Source of the DNA: Clostridium sp. MCC353
Lineage (GTDB): Bacteria; Bacillota; Clostridia; Lachnospirales; Lachnospiraceae
Reading direction: 5' to 3'
DNA: 50,069 nucleotides
Assembly (NCBI RefSeq): GCF_018785315.1
Contig: NZ_WQPN01000072.1
Span: forward strand, 1 to 50,069
Part shown: positions 24,287 to 33,802 of the stretch, piece after piece
How positions within the stretch are numbered: the stretch's first letter is position 1
Layout: every line of letters begins with the position of its first letter
Translations under genes and position numbers: made by a program
The notes under the pieces: model-generated
What the model saw: only the letters and a program-made list of their open reading frames with translations
Told to the model about the DNA's origin: nothing
The model's database searches: none

Positions 24287-25531
24287 TTATACCCCTCTCT
24301 TAATTCCTCTGTCTTCAAATGCAGAAGCCAGGATTTTTTCTTTTTCCACATGAAGGGCATCCGTCGGGCATACCTGGAAACAGTAGCCGCAGCCAATGCA
24401 TTTATCGGTTTTCACCGCTCTTCTTCCCTTCATCTCTATGCCTTCATGCCAGCACACGTCCACACAGCGGCCGCAGCCGATACATGCGTCAGACACCTGT
24501 GCCTGCTGGTAAGCGTCTCCCAGCCGGTTCTGGCGGTCGGAAGTCAGATCCTTATCCATCTGGAATAATTTTAACGCGTCCCCGCAGAGACTGTCCATAT
24601 CTTTATAACCATTTTCATCCATAAAACGGTTCAGGTCAGAAATCACCTTCTTACATGCGTTAGTCCCGCCTGAGCAGGCCAGAGCGCCAAACTGTACGGC
24701 TTCACTTCCTGACATGATAATTCTGGCCGCCTGGTCATAGCTGAACACACCGCCGCCGCCGTACATCGGAATCTTCATACCATTGGTTCTGGCCTCGGAA
24801 ATGGCGTAGCATACCAGCGGCGTGGCCTGAGTTCCGCCGTATCCTGCCCCCGGACGGGCCTGGGTGGTTCTCCAGTCCAGATCGAAATAAAAGCCTTTCC
24901 ATCTGGCGGTTGGGCCTGCCGCAGCCGCTCCTGCCGCTTCCGCAATCCTGATGGAAGTCAGCACATCACAGGATTCAATTGCCAGTTTTGCCATGATCGG
25001 CACATCCGGCACCGTTTTTTTCATCAGCTCAATGCTGTGGCGGAGAAGCTGGTGATAGTCGAAAATGCGGTCCTTTGCCACCGCAACCCCGGGAGTGTTA
25101 AAGTGGAGCTCAATGGCGTCCGCACCAGCCAGTTTCAGTTCCTTGGCCTGGTTGGCCCATTCCTTTTCCCAGTTTCCGCCTGCCACAATATCGCTGTAAT
25201 GGCCCACCGACACCCACAATTTGATGTCGCTGTCCATTTCTTTCTTGATTTTATGTACTTCCTCGCAGTACTCTTCCAGCGTATTGATGCTGTCCTTAAT
25301 CTGCCTGCCCACCGCATGGCTGTGAATGCTCATCTGTCCCGAGAACATGGCCTTGCTGTCAGGCCCTATGTAACTTCCGCCTCCGGCTCCGTGTCCGAAA
25401 TTCCTTAAAACGATTGCGCCCGGCCTCATCGCCGCGCTTTTCAGCACATTTTTTGCCCCCTGTGTAGCCGGACTGGACGCTACAACAAATGGGTTTATCA
25501 TATCAAATGATTTTACATATAAATCAGCCAT
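24287..25531 (-). CDS. Dihydroorotate dehydrogenase-like flavoenzyme with C-terminal 2[4Fe-4S] ferredoxin domain
   Basis: About 414 residues. The N-terminal FMN TIM barrel is of the DHOD/PreA type (NPFVVASSPAT, AGADAIELHFNTPG, PIMAKLAIESCDV, PMYGGGGVFSYDQAARIIMSGSEAVQFGALA). The C-terminal ferredoxin part has CIGCGRCVDVCW and CIGCGYCFQVCP, both complete CxxCxxCxxxC sets. PreA, the closest functional analogue, reduces pyrimidines with NADH via PreT. No PreT is present here, and no pyrimidine gene is nearby. The start at 25531 follows GAGAGGGG. Linkage to sugar genes suggests a new substrate. Confidence 0.85.
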   Translation of the reverse strand: MADLYVKSFDMINPFVVASSPATQGAKNVLKSAAMRPGAIVLRNFGHGAGGGSYIGPDSKAMFSGQMSIHSHAVGRQIKDSINTLEEYCEEVHKIKKEMDSDIKLWVSVGHYSDIVAGGNWEKEWANQAKELKLAGADAIELHFNTPGVAVAKDRIFDYHQLLRHSIELMKKTVPDVPIMAKLAIESCDVLTSIRIAEAAGAAAAGPTARWKGFYFDLDWRTTQARPGAGYGGTQATPLVCYAISEARTNGMKIPMYGGGGVFSYDQAARIIMSGSEAVQFGALACSGGTNACKKVISDLNRFMDENGYKDMDSLCGDALKLFQMDKDLTSDRQNRLGDAYQQAQVSDACIGCGRCVDVCWHEGIEMKGRRAVKTDKCIGCGYCFQVCPTDALHVEKEKILASAFEDRGIKRGV

Positions 25532-25547
25532 CTCTATCCCCTCTCTC

Positions 25548-26303
25548 CTATCTGCCAAGCAGTTGATGCAGCGCTTCTGCATCCTGTAAAAATTGTTCTT
25601 CCGTGTTATCCATCACAAATTCCAGCAGCCCGTAACGGTCCGCGCTCAAATCCACATGTTCCAGGTACTGTTTCCATTCCCCGGCCCCTTCAGAAAACGG
25701 ACGCCGCACCCCGTTCAGCCAATAATAGATGTGAAGGTTCAAAAGCCGGTCTCCCAGCAGCTCCAGACCTTCCATCCGCTCTTTCATGGAAAGGGCCACC
25801 GTCGGCTGCCATAAACAATACAGATTTTTGTGATCCGCCTCTTTCAGAAATTCCATCGCAGATTCATTGGTGTCGGTCAGCGTGTTTTTATGCCATTCCA
25901 TGGCGATTTTAATGCCGTATTCCTCAGCCATCGTGCAGATGCAGGCCGCTTCCTCAGCCAGTTTCAACCGTTTCCCGGCGTCCACCTCCAAAGAAGGTTC
26001 CGCTCCCGCCCATATGCGGATGATGGGAGCGCGCAGCGCCGCCGCAGAAACCAGGGATTTGCGGAATACGGCCTGCGGGTCTTCCTGCTGCCCTAAACGG
26101 TAATAAGAACCGTAAGCGGCCACTTGGAGACCGGCCTCCTTCGTCATCTCATACAGAGCTTGGGCCCCTTTTGGGTCGTCCGGCATCACATGGGCATTTT
26201 CCGACCATTCCACCGCTTCCAGTTTCGCTTCCCTGCAAAGCCGGAGAATGTCTGCCGCCGGCTTATTCCGAAATGTGGCGGATACCATTCCAGGTACTAT
26301 CAT
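25548..26303 (-). CDS. Sugar phosphate isomerase/epimerase-family TIM barrel (first copy)
   Basis: About 251 residues of the AP_endonuclease-2-like TIM barrel family. The metal-site residues are seen as a Glu in IAMEWHKNT and a His in LLNLHIYYW, with a C-terminal Glu in LLEFVMDN. Members isomerise keto sugars, dehydrate keto-inositols or, as partners of Gfo/Idh/MocA enzymes, catalyse beta-elimination from 3-keto glycosides. The start at 26303 has GGAGGAG 5 nt upstream, while an earlier in-frame ATG has no ribosome site. It lies between the DlgD-like reductase and the DHOD-like enzyme. Confidence 0.82.
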   Translation of the reverse strand: MIVPGMVSATFRNKPAADILRLCREAKLEAVEWSENAHVMPDDPKGAQALYEMTKEAGLQVAAYGSYYRLGQQEDPQAVFRKSLVSAAALRAPIIRIWAGAEPSLEVDAGKRLKLAEEAACICTMAEEYGIKIAMEWHKNTLTDTNESAMEFLKEADHKNLYCLWQPTVALSMKERMEGLELLGDRLLNLHIYYWLNGVRRPFSEGAGEWKQYLEHVDLSADRYGLLEFVMDNTEEQFLQDAEALHQLLGR

Positions 26304-26362
26304 GTTCTCCTCCATTCCAACGCGTTTCCACCATTCCAAAGGGTTTCCACGCATCTTCAATC

Positions 26363-27364
26363 CTACATATCGAGAACACTCTGCCAGATTCCTTCATCCA
26401 CCGAAATTCCCAGCTCCATGTTCTCCTTTCTGGTTTTCATCATATTTTCACCCGGATAGTAAACCGGACGTCCTTCATTTACCGGAGCGGAGGTCTTTAA
26501 ATCCTCCAGCGTATCGTCGATATTTTTAAGCAGCGTTTCTTTATCCCCGAAGGAATCCAGGCTGATGGCCATAAATATCTGGGAAAGCTCTGTTTCCACC
26601 GGAAGTTCCCCAACCATTCTGGAAGTCCTTCCTCCGGCCAATGTGGCGGCGATCAGATCCAGGGCTAAAGACAGGCCGGAACCTTTCCAATAGCCGATGG
26701 GGACGCACTGGTGGGTTTCCAGAATCTCTGCGGCGTTCCTGGTGATCTGCTGCTCCTTATTGTAACCGCCATCCACAGGCAATTCCCTGCCGGAGCGGGC
26801 ATAGCTTTCCAGCTTTCCATAGGAGAACATGGACATGGCCACGTCTACCAGCACAGGGGAATCCCCGTGAGGGATGGCGAACACCACCGGGTTGTTGCCA
26901 AGCCTGGCGTCCCGGCCTCCCCACGGCGGCATGTTGGGCACCGTATTGGTCCACAAAATGCCGATGCAGTTCTCTTCCACCGCCATCAGGCCGTAATTGC
27001 CCGGGCGCATCCAGTGGTTGGTATTGGACAATGCCACGCATCCCATGGTGTGCTGTTTTGCCAGTTCGATGGTCCGTTTCATGCAGGCATAGGCATTTAA
27101 ATTGCCCGGCCCCTTTTGTCCGTCATACCGTTCAAAAAATCCGAAGGATTCTTTCAGCACAGGAACCGCGTGAATATCCACACATCCTTTGTCTATGCTG
27201 TTTATAAATTTAGGAAAACGGTTCAGCCCGTGGGTATAAACCCCGTCCCGGCTGGCGTCCGCATAGAGTTTGGCCGACAGAGCGGACTGTTCCGGGGTAA
27301 ATCCCCGTTTTTTTAACACCCTCACAAACTCATTGTACATGGTTTCATAACTTACTCTCATCAT
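26363..27364 (-). CDS. Malate/L-lactate dehydrogenase-family oxidoreductase, YiaK/DlgD-like
   Basis: A 333-residue NAD(P)-dependent enzyme of the Ldh2/YlbC family. It is very like E. coli YiaK (2,3-diketo-L-gulonate reductase): THGLNRFPKFI, NTNHWMRPGNYG, WTNTVPNMPPWGG, VDVAMSMFSYGKLE, LPVDGGYN and GYWKGSGLSLALDLIAA. Family members reduce 2-keto acids of sugars. In this locus a keto-aldonate derived from a uronic acid is a plausible substrate. Two adjacent ATGs follow GGAGGG. The second (27361) has better spacing. It starts 8 nt downstream of the LplC-type permease gene. Confidence 0.87.
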   Translation of the reverse strand: MMRVSYETMYNEFVRVLKKRGFTPEQSALSAKLYADASRDGVYTHGLNRFPKFINSIDKGCVDIHAVPVLKESFGFFERYDGQKGPGNLNAYACMKRTIELAKQHTMGCVALSNTNHWMRPGNYGLMAVEENCIGILWTNTVPNMPPWGGRDARLGNNPVVFAIPHGDSPVLVDVAMSMFSYGKLESYARSGRELPVDGGYNKEQQITRNAAEILETHQCVPIGYWKGSGLSLALDLIAATLAGGRTSRMVGELPVETELSQIFMAISLDSFGDKETLLKNIDDTLEDLKTSAPVNEGRPVYYPGENMMKTRKENMELGISVDEGIWQSVLDM

Positions 27365-27372
27365 TTCCCTCC

Positions 27373-28275
27373 TTAGCCTTTCACAGCGCCGATCATTACG
27401 CCCTTAACAAAATACTTCTGGATAAATGGATATATGGTCAATATGGGCAGAGTCGCCACCACAATCGTTGCAAACTGAATGGTTTCACTGATCAGATAAT
27501 CATCCGCCCCTGCCGTCATTGCGGAAGTGTCGTTCTGAAGCAGGATTTCACGCAGTACAAGCTGCAGCGGATATCCCGATTTGTTGCGGATAAACAGCAT
27601 GGCGTTAAACCAGGAGTTCCAATGGGTTACCGCATAATACAGGCAGATAACCGCGATGGTAGGCTTAACTAACGGAACCATGATCTTCCACAGGATCGTC
27701 CACTGGTTGGCGCCGTCCAGCTTGGCCGATTCCTCCAGGCTGTCGGGAACAGAAACCATAGCGGTTCTCATGATGATCAGGTTATAGGTGCTGATTGCCG
27801 TGGGGATGATCAGGGACCAGATGGAGTTGTTCAGGCCAACGCCCTTTACAACCAGGTAAAATGGGATCATGCCGCCGCTGAAATACATGCTGAATACGAT
27901 TCCCATCATCATGATGCCGCTCCACATCACATTTTTTCTGGACAGGCAGTAGGCCGCAATCAGGGTAATCAAAACATTCAATGTGGTTCCAACCACCACG
28001 ATGAAGATGGTGTTCATATAACCGGTAATAATATTCTTATTCTTAGCCACCGCTTTATAAGCGTCCATGCAGAAATCCAACGGATAAAACAGCAGGCCTT
28101 CGTGGCGCACATAAGACGACGGGCTGCTGAAGGATGCGCAGACCACGTGAATCAACGGAATCATGATTATGACAATCAGGGAAGCCATAAATATCACGTT
28201 GCACACATCGAACAGCTTGCTCCCAAAACTGGCTTTCATTTTTGTTTTCTTAACTACAGCTTCTTTTGCTTTCAT
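27373..28275 (-). CDS. LplC-type carbohydrate ABC transporter permease
   Basis: About 300 residues with six membrane segments. The EAA loop is DSLEESAKLDGANQWTILWK, before VPLVKPTIAVI. The C terminus YPFIQKYFVKGVMIGAVKG is typical of LplC/YtcP permeases. The start at 28275 follows AAAGGGGG by 8 nt. An ATG 7 codons upstream overlaps the LplB stop. It forms the membrane channel with LplB. The substrate is likely an oligosaccharide with uronate or other modification. Confidence 0.92.
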   Translation of the reverse strand: MKAKEAVVKKTKMKASFGSKLFDVCNVIFMASLIVIIMIPLIHVVCASFSSPSSYVRHEGLLFYPLDFCMDAYKAVAKNKNIITGYMNTIFIVVVGTTLNVLITLIAAYCLSRKNVMWSGIMMMGIVFSMYFSGGMIPFYLVVKGVGLNNSIWSLIIPTAISTYNLIIMRTAMVSVPDSLEESAKLDGANQWTILWKIMVPLVKPTIAVICLYYAVTHWNSWFNAMLFIRNKSGYPLQLVLREILLQNDTSAMTAGADDYLISETIQFATIVVATLPILTIYPFIQKYFVKGVMIGAVKG

Positions 28276-28289
28276 GAATGTTGCCCCCT

Positions 28290-29252
28290 TTACCACAAAC
28301 CGTTGCCGCTGGCCTTTTTGCTCAGTTTATTGGTAATCGTAACCAATGCGAAGCTGACCACACAGTTGAACAACCCAACCGCAGCACTGTAACTGAACTG
28401 GGCATCGATAAGACCTTTTCTGTAAACATACGTGTTGATAACATCCGCCGTATCATAGATCGCCGGGTTGTACAAAAGCATGATCTTCTCATAACCTACG
28501 TCGAATATTTTTCCCATCTTGAGAATCAGCATGATGATGATCGTCGGCATCAGACATGGGATGGTGATATAGATCACCTGTTTAAACCTGCCTGCGCCGT
28601 CCACCTTGGCCGCGTCATAGAGTTCCTGGTCGATGCCAGCCAGGGCCGACAGATAGATGATGGAGTTCCAGCCCACCGTCTGCCACAAATCCGACAGGAT
28701 ATAGATAGGAAGGAAGTTTTCACTGTGGTTCAGCAGGGTTTCTTTTTCAATGCCGAACAGAGTATGTAAAATGGAGGTAATGCCGCCGGTACTGCTGGTC
28801 AGTTTTACGATAATACCGCAGATAACAACCGTTGAAATAAAATGCGGGATATAAGTGATGGTCTGCGCCCATTTGGCAAACCTCTTTGATTTCAACTCAT
28901 TTAACAGCAGGGCCAGAATAATTGGCGCCGGGAATGTTAAAAGAGAAAATACGCTGATTCGGATCGTATTGCGCAGCAGACGTCCGAAATAATAGTTGCC
29001 AAAGAAGTTCTTAAAATGCTTCAGCCCCACCCAGCTGCTGCCTAAAAACCCTTTCGCCGGTTTATAATCCATAAATGCGATGGACAAGCCGAACATGGGG
29101 CCGAATTTGAATATCAGATAATAGATGATGATGGGCAGCATCATCAAATATATCATCCAGTTATGGTGAAAATCCCGGACTACACGCTCTTTAAATGTAA
29201 GCTTTCTCCCGTTGATGACCACTCCCTGGCTCTGGCCTTTCATTTTTTTCAT
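28290..29252 (-). CDS. LplB-type carbohydrate ABC transporter permease
   Basis: 320 residues with six membrane segments after a basic N terminus. Signature parts are MLPIIIYYLIFKFGPMFGLSIAF, WVGLKHFKNFF and the EAA loop DQELYDAAKVDGAGRFKQ. Paired with LplC and the distant lipoprotein gene at 36790-38481. No ATP-binding gene is in the operon, as is usual for systems sharing an MsmX-like ATPase. Confidence 0.92.
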   Translation of the reverse strand: MKKMKGQSQGVVINGRKLTFKERVVRDFHHNWMIYLMMLPIIIYYLIFKFGPMFGLSIAFMDYKPAKGFLGSSWVGLKHFKNFFGNYYFGRLLRNTIRISVFSLLTFPAPIILALLLNELKSKRFAKWAQTITYIPHFISTVVICGIIVKLTSSTGGITSILHTLFGIEKETLLNHSENFLPIYILSDLWQTVGWNSIIYLSALAGIDQELYDAAKVDGAGRFKQVIYITIPCLMPTIIIMLILKMGKIFDVGYEKIMLLYNPAIYDTADVINTYVYRKGLIDAQFSYSAAVGLFNCVVSFALVTITNKLSKKASGNGLW

Positions 29253-29283
29253 ATACTACCACCTTTTCCTAAAGATTTTAACT

Positions 29284-30297
29284 TTATATGCTGATTACAG
29301 TTCCTTCTTTCGCCGAACGGTATACGGCCTCTAACAGCCGGACGCTGACAACCGCCTCTTCGCCGCCGACAGGAAAGGCTTTTCCGGTCTGAATGCACTG
29401 GTAAAAGTCATCAATCAGAAATCCATGTCCGCTTCCCCAATAATCTTTTCCTAAAACGGTTCCCGAAGAATAATCCTTCTTGGTAATTTCACCGTTCTTC
29501 TCCGTTATCACCTCGTTGCCGATCATCTTAATGCTGCCGTTTTCGCAGATGATCTCCAGCTCCACCGGAGCATTTTTCACATAACAGTTGGACGCGTAGA
29601 ACAGCAGACGCTGCCCATTTTCGCCGGTCATCAGAATGTCCACCGTATCCTCCACTTCAATGACCCCTTTCAGCCTCTTTGTGGAAATGCTGGCCTCCAC
29701 CGTTTTCACCGGACAGGTCAGCCACTGAAGCAGGTCAAAGGTATGGATTGCCTGGTTGATTAACACTCCGCCGCCTTCCGTCGCCCATTTCCCTCTCCAG
29801 TCGGACTGGGTATAATATTCCGGTTTCCGGTTCCAGGTCACCTGGCCTCTGGCCCCGGTTATTTCACCTAATTCTTTGCTGTCCAGCAGTTCTTTCATAT
29901 AAACCGACGCTTCATTATAGCGGTTCTGGAAACAGATGCCCAGATTCCGGCCAGACTGATCCCTGGCTTCCATGATCCGTTTCGCATCCTCTTCCGTCAG
30001 AGCCATGGGCTTTTCGCAGAGCACATGTTTTCCGGCCAGCAAAGCGTCCACGGCCATCTGCGCGTGCAGATGATGGGGGGTGCAGATATGTACCACATCG
30101 ATGTCCGGGTTTTTAAGCATCTCCCGGTAATCCGTATAAACTTCGGCGATTCCATACTGTTCTGCCGCCGCTTCTGCCTTTTCCCGGATGATGTCGCAGA
30201 CCGCCGCGCACACGGCATGTTCCACATTGTTCAGCGCTTTTAAATGATTCTTTGATATCAGACCGCAGCCGATTACGGCTGCCCGCAATTCCTTCAT
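29284..30297 (-). CDS. Gfo/Idh/MocA-family oxidoreductase (third copy in transcription order)
   Basis: 337 residues. The NAD(P) Rossmann domain starts AAVIGCGLISKNHLKAL and includes HICTPHHLHAQMAVDALLAGKHVLCEKPMAL with the catalytic-region Lys in EKP. The C-terminal alpha/beta domain follows, with GGGVLINQAIHTFDLLQWL supplying the H-x-x-D catalytic motif. Members oxidise sugar hydroxyls or process keto glycosides. The start overlaps the stop of the regulator gene by 4 nt, showing translational coupling. Confidence 0.9.
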   Translation of the reverse strand: MKELRAAVIGCGLISKNHLKALNNVEHAVCAAVCDIIREKAEAAAEQYGIAEVYTDYREMLKNPDIDVVHICTPHHLHAQMAVDALLAGKHVLCEKPMALTEEDAKRIMEARDQSGRNLGICFQNRYNEASVYMKELLDSKELGEITGARGQVTWNRKPEYYTQSDWRGKWATEGGGVLINQAIHTFDLLQWLTCPVKTVEASISTKRLKGVIEVEDTVDILMTGENGQRLLFYASNCYVKNAPVELEIICENGSIKMIGNEVITEKNGEITKKDYSSGTVLGKDYWGSGHGFLIDDFYQCIQTGKAFPVGGEEAVVSVRLLEAVYRSAKEGTVISI

Positions 30298-32645
30298 GAA
30301 TCCTGTTCCTCTTTTCCTTTTTTCTCCTCCAGTTCTTTAAACTGGGTCGGTGTAACGCCTTCATATTGTTTAAAAATCCTGAGGAAGGTCCGGTGGCTGC
30401 CAAATCCACAGTTGAGGGCAATGTCCTCTAAGCGCTCGTCCTCTAAAAGCTGTTCCTTTACATGGGCCAGACGGACCTTATGAATGTACTGGGACAGTTT
30501 TTCTCCTTCTATTTCCTTAAATATCTTGGACAGATACGCCGGCTGGACATTGAACATTTCCGCCATAGAGTTGATGCTCAATTCCGAATCAGAGTAATTT
30601 TCTTCCACATAGTTTTTAATTCCCTGATAAATCCTTCCTTTTTGGTTTTCTCTTTCCCGATTGTTCACTTCCGTAATTTTTTGGCAGGTAGTGATTACCA
30701 GATTCTCCAGTTCCTCCTGCATTTTTTCCGCGTTGCCCAGGCGGCAGGCCTCCATCAATGTCTTTTGGGATACCGAAAGGACAATGTCGTCGGATACCTT
30801 GCCGGCCGCCCGGATAATGCTGGATGCGATATTGCTGACCAGAAACTGCATCGCCTCCGGAGCCAGGCAGTTCACCTGGTTTTCCTCTAAAAGCTGCCCT
30901 ATTTCTGCGCATGCCGCCTTCGCTTCTCCGCTGCTGACGCTGTGAACCAGACGGTTTTCCACATCGATGGGGTATTTCAAAAGCGTATCCCCGGGGAGCA
31001 GGTTGATCTCTCCATAGCCGACGATATCCTTACTCTCCTCTTTTTTCTGGTATTCAAAAACCGTTGCCGTTTCCCTGTACGCCTTGTGACATTCTTCCAG
31101 CCCATGATGCAGTTCGCTCAATGCGATATAATAGGACAATTTAAAATGATTCCGTATAAATTCCCTGGATACCTGCCATACCCGTTTCACCGCTTCCTGC
31201 ATTTCCTGGTCCTCATCTCCCGACCAGATCAGAAATACCTGTTCATTATGTCCTTCCCGGAAGCACACCCACTCCAAATCTTCTTGATTCAGATTTTCCT
31301 CGGTCACATTCTGCAAAATGAACCAGGACATTTCCTGGGTATCCAGCGCCGTATCCTCCGGCAGAAGTTCCGCCTTCTCTTCCATTCTGTAAACCAGAAT
31401 ACAGCATGCCTGGCCGCCCACATGGATTCCGTACTGTTTCAGCAGTTCTTCGTCAATCATGGCCGACGCCTTGCTCTCCGTAAGGAGCCGGTGGAACAGC
31501 TCTTTGCTGATGGCGTTCCTCTGGCGGCTGATCACATTGCTGTTCTCCCTGTTTTTATCCACCAGCTTGTGAACGGAACGGCTGATATATTCATAAGCGT
31601 CTGTGCTCATCTGCAGCTCCGGGTCCTCCCCCTGCTGTTCCAGAATATCCACCACATTTTTGAGGGGCCAGTAATGACGGATCGCCGCGTAACTGATCAC
31701 AACCGCGCTGATGATTAAATAGACCAGAATCAGCATAACCACCAGATTCCGCAGTTCGGATATCTGCGTTACAAAAGCCTGTTCCTGGGTGATCACCGCG
31801 TAATCCCAATTCTCATATTCAGAAGGGATATAGGAAACCACAGAAGACCCGATTTCAAACCGGTTCTGGAATACCCGCTCCTGATTTTCCAAAGAATGCG
31901 CCAGCAGCCGCTGTTTCAGTTCCTCATCCATAGGAGATACCGATACGACCTGCTGGTTAACCCGGTCGATAATGCACATGTTGTCCCGGTCCTGGTTCAG
32001 CCATTTTGAAGCTTTCAGTATTTCATTGCCATCCATCACCATGATGGCATTGACAGGCGGAGCCTGGCGGTTGCTGCTGTCCAGCGGCTTGATTAATACG
32101 GTCAGCGTGCCGCCCTGTCTCGTTTCAAGAGAAAAAATCTGCGCTGCTTTATAGGTCTTGCAGATCACTTCATACCAGTCTTCATAGCTGAATCCATAGG
32201 AGTCAAAAGAAATTTCAAAAAACTCACGGCTGTCGTTATAGTAATTGCCGGACACTAAGAGATCCGTATCCGGAAAATAGAGATAGCAGTCATGGGTGCC
32301 TCCGTCCAGAATCATCTCATTGGCCAGTTCCCGGACAAGGCCGTACTTCTCGTAGCTGTTTACCGTCCCCGCCGAACCCGGCTGCCTGAGCCTGCCCACC
32401 GTTTTATTGAAATTGGCCTTACTGCAAAATGTCCGCAGTCTACGGACATTGCGGTCCATTTGAAGCTGGGTCATCTCAAGCTGCACCGCGTTGGTATATT
32501 CCAGATCGGCTTTTAACGCCTCGGAATACTTCATGGCGCAGAAAGATATGACAATGATCGCCACCGTCGATATGACCGCATAGGACAGGCCCCATTTCGT
32601 AAACATCTTATACAGTTTTCTTCTCTTCTTTTCCATCATTCTCAT
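30294..32645 (-). CDS. Membrane-anchored AraC-family regulator (YesN-like one-component sensor)
   Basis: 783 residues. Membrane segment 1 (about 19-37), an extracellular sensor of about 260 residues resembling a Cache domain (38-299), membrane segment 2 (about 300-322), a cytoplasmic linker (ballast region of about 350 residues), and a C-terminal AraC helix-turn-helix pair (about 680-775: INSMAEMFNVQPAYLSKIFKE and LEDIALNCGFGSHRTFLRIFKQYEGVTPTQFKE). Such proteins activate adjacent Lpl-type transporters on sensing extracellular sugar ligands. AGAGGAG precedes the ATG. It is embedded in the middle of the operon and is probably autoregulated. Candidate binding sites are upstream of the first gene. 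Confidence 0.9.
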   Translation of the reverse strand: MRMMEKKRRKLYKMFTKWGLSYAVISTVAIIVISFCAMKYSEALKADLEYTNAVQLEMTQLQMDRNVRRLRTFCSKANFNKTVGRLRQPGSAGTVNSYEKYGLVRELANEMILDGGTHDCYLYFPDTDLLVSGNYYNDSREFFEISFDSYGFSYEDWYEVICKTYKAAQIFSLETRQGGTLTVLIKPLDSSNRQAPPVNAIMVMDGNEILKASKWLNQDRDNMCIIDRVNQQVVSVSPMDEELKQRLLAHSLENQERVFQNRFEIGSSVVSYIPSEYENWDYAVITQEQAFVTQISELRNLVVMLILVYLIISAVVISYAAIRHYWPLKNVVDILEQQGEDPELQMSTDAYEYISRSVHKLVDKNRENSNVISRQRNAISKELFHRLLTESKASAMIDEELLKQYGIHVGGQACCILVYRMEEKAELLPEDTALDTQEMSWFILQNVTEENLNQEDLEWVCFREGHNEQVFLIWSGDEDQEMQEAVKRVWQVSREFIRNHFKLSYYIALSELHHGLEECHKAYRETATVFEYQKKEESKDIVGYGEINLLPGDTLLKYPIDVENRLVHSVSSGEAKAACAEIGQLLEENQVNCLAPEAMQFLVSNIASSIIRAAGKVSDDIVLSVSQKTLMEACRLGNAEKMQEELENLVITTCQKITEVNNRERENQKGRIYQGIKNYVEENYSDSELSINSMAEMFNVQPAYLSKIFKEIEGEKLSQYIHKVRLAHVKEQLLEDERLEDIALNCGFGSHRTFLRIFKQYEGVTPTQFKELEEKKGKEEQDS

Positions 32646-32680
32646 GTCTCCTCTAAGTCAGCGGGCAGGTGGAGATTTTG

Positions 32681-33802
32681 TCAGGAAATAACCGGTTCTT
32701 TGCAGCGCTCCTGGAGTTTTTCAAGGAACAGTTCTCCATCCACCGGCAGATCCACCCATTCTCCCCCCAGCCAGGAGGAAAGATGGATCGCGTTGGATAT
32801 CTGAAGCCCCTTTATTCCTTCTTTTCCCGGTGCAATGGGTTTTGCACCTTTTAAAATAGCGTCGCAGAAATTATTGATTATTCCAGGATGAGAGGTATAG
32901 GTTCCTTTTACCGGAATTTCGCATTCCCAAACTTCCGGTTTTCCCAGACCGCCGCGGTATGCAGCGTTGAATTCCGGTTCCGGAACCCTCAGGCGGTAAA
33001 ATTTAAGCTTGCCGTCCTCAACCACCAGCTTGCCCTTCTCCCCGTCAATCTCCAGTCTGTTTGTTCCCGGCGCATCCCCGACCGTTGTTATGTAGCAGCC
33101 GGTCGCGCCGTTTTCATATTCCACCAATGCTGTCACATCGTCTTCCACGTCTATATTTCTATGTTTTCCATAATAAACATTGGACTTAACCCGTTTCGGC
33201 ATACCGCACATCCACTGCCATAAATCCAGGTTATGGGGGTTCTGGTTCAGAAGCACTCCGCCGCCTTCCCCGTCCCAGGTAGCCCGCCAGCCGCCCTGGT
33301 CATAATAGCTCTGAGAGCGGTACCAGTCCGTAATAATCCAGATAACCCGTTTCATCTCTCCCAGTTCCCCGCTGTCCAGCATATCCTTCACTTTCTGGTA
33401 AAGGGGGTTCGTCCTCTGGTTGAAATCCATGCAGTAAACCAGTTCCGGGTGGCGTTCTGCCTCTTCGTTCATACGTTCTACCTGTTTAGTATACACACCG
33501 GCAGGTTTCTCCACAAGCACATGCAGTCCCGCCTTCATGGCGTCAATGGCGATGGAAGGATGATAGTAATGGGGCACCGCGATCAAGACCGCGTCACAGC
33601 TTCCCGAGCGGATCAGCTCATCGCTGCTGCCAAAAACCTGTAATCCTCCGCCAAATGTATCCTGGGCCAGTTTCAGCCGTTCCGGATTCACATCAGCTAC
33701 CGCAGTTAATTCCACAGCAGGCGTCTTTCCCGCCTTAATGCTGCGCCCGTGCTGGCTGCCGATACTTCCATATCCAATAATTCCAAGTCTCACCTTATTC
33801 AT
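32681..33802 (-). CDS. Gfo/Idh/MocA-family oxidoreductase (second copy)
   Basis: 373 residues. The Rossmann motif is LGIIGYGSIGSQHGRSI, followed by AVLIAVPHYYHPSIAIDAMKAGLHVLVEKPAGVY and GGGVLLNQNPHNLDLWQWM with the H-x-x-D pattern. The sequence is distinct from the other two copies, so it is not a recent duplication. Its start overlaps the stop of the TIM-barrel isomerase by 8 nt, suggesting that the two act in sequence. This pairing (Gfo oxidoreductase plus AP_endonuclease-2 isomerase) is found in 3-keto-glycoside, C-glycoside and inositol pathways. Confidence 0.9.
   Translation of the reverse strand: MNKVRLGIIGYGSIGSQHGRSIKAGKTPAVELTAVADVNPERLKLAQDTFGGGLQVFGSSDELIRSGSCDAVLIAVPHYYHPSIAIDAMKAGLHVLVEKPAGVYTKQVERMNEEAERHPELVYCMDFNQRTNPLYQKVKDMLDSGELGEMKRVIWIITDWYRSQSYYDQGGWRATWDGEGGGVLLNQNPHNLDLWQWMCGMPKRVKSNVYYGKHRNIDVEDDVTALVEYENGATGCYITTVGDAPGTNRLEIDGEKGKLVVEDGKLKFYRLRVPEPEFNAAYRGGLGKPEVWECEIPVKGTYTSHPGIINNFCDAILKGAKPIAPGKEGIKGLQISNAIHLSSWLGGEWVDLPVDGELFLEKLQERCKEPVIS

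Noticed and set aside
24283-24396. 38-residue extension of the SDR
   Set aside because: It overlaps the ferredoxin end of the preceding gene. GTG at 24282 with GAGAGGGG gives the normal SDR N terminus.
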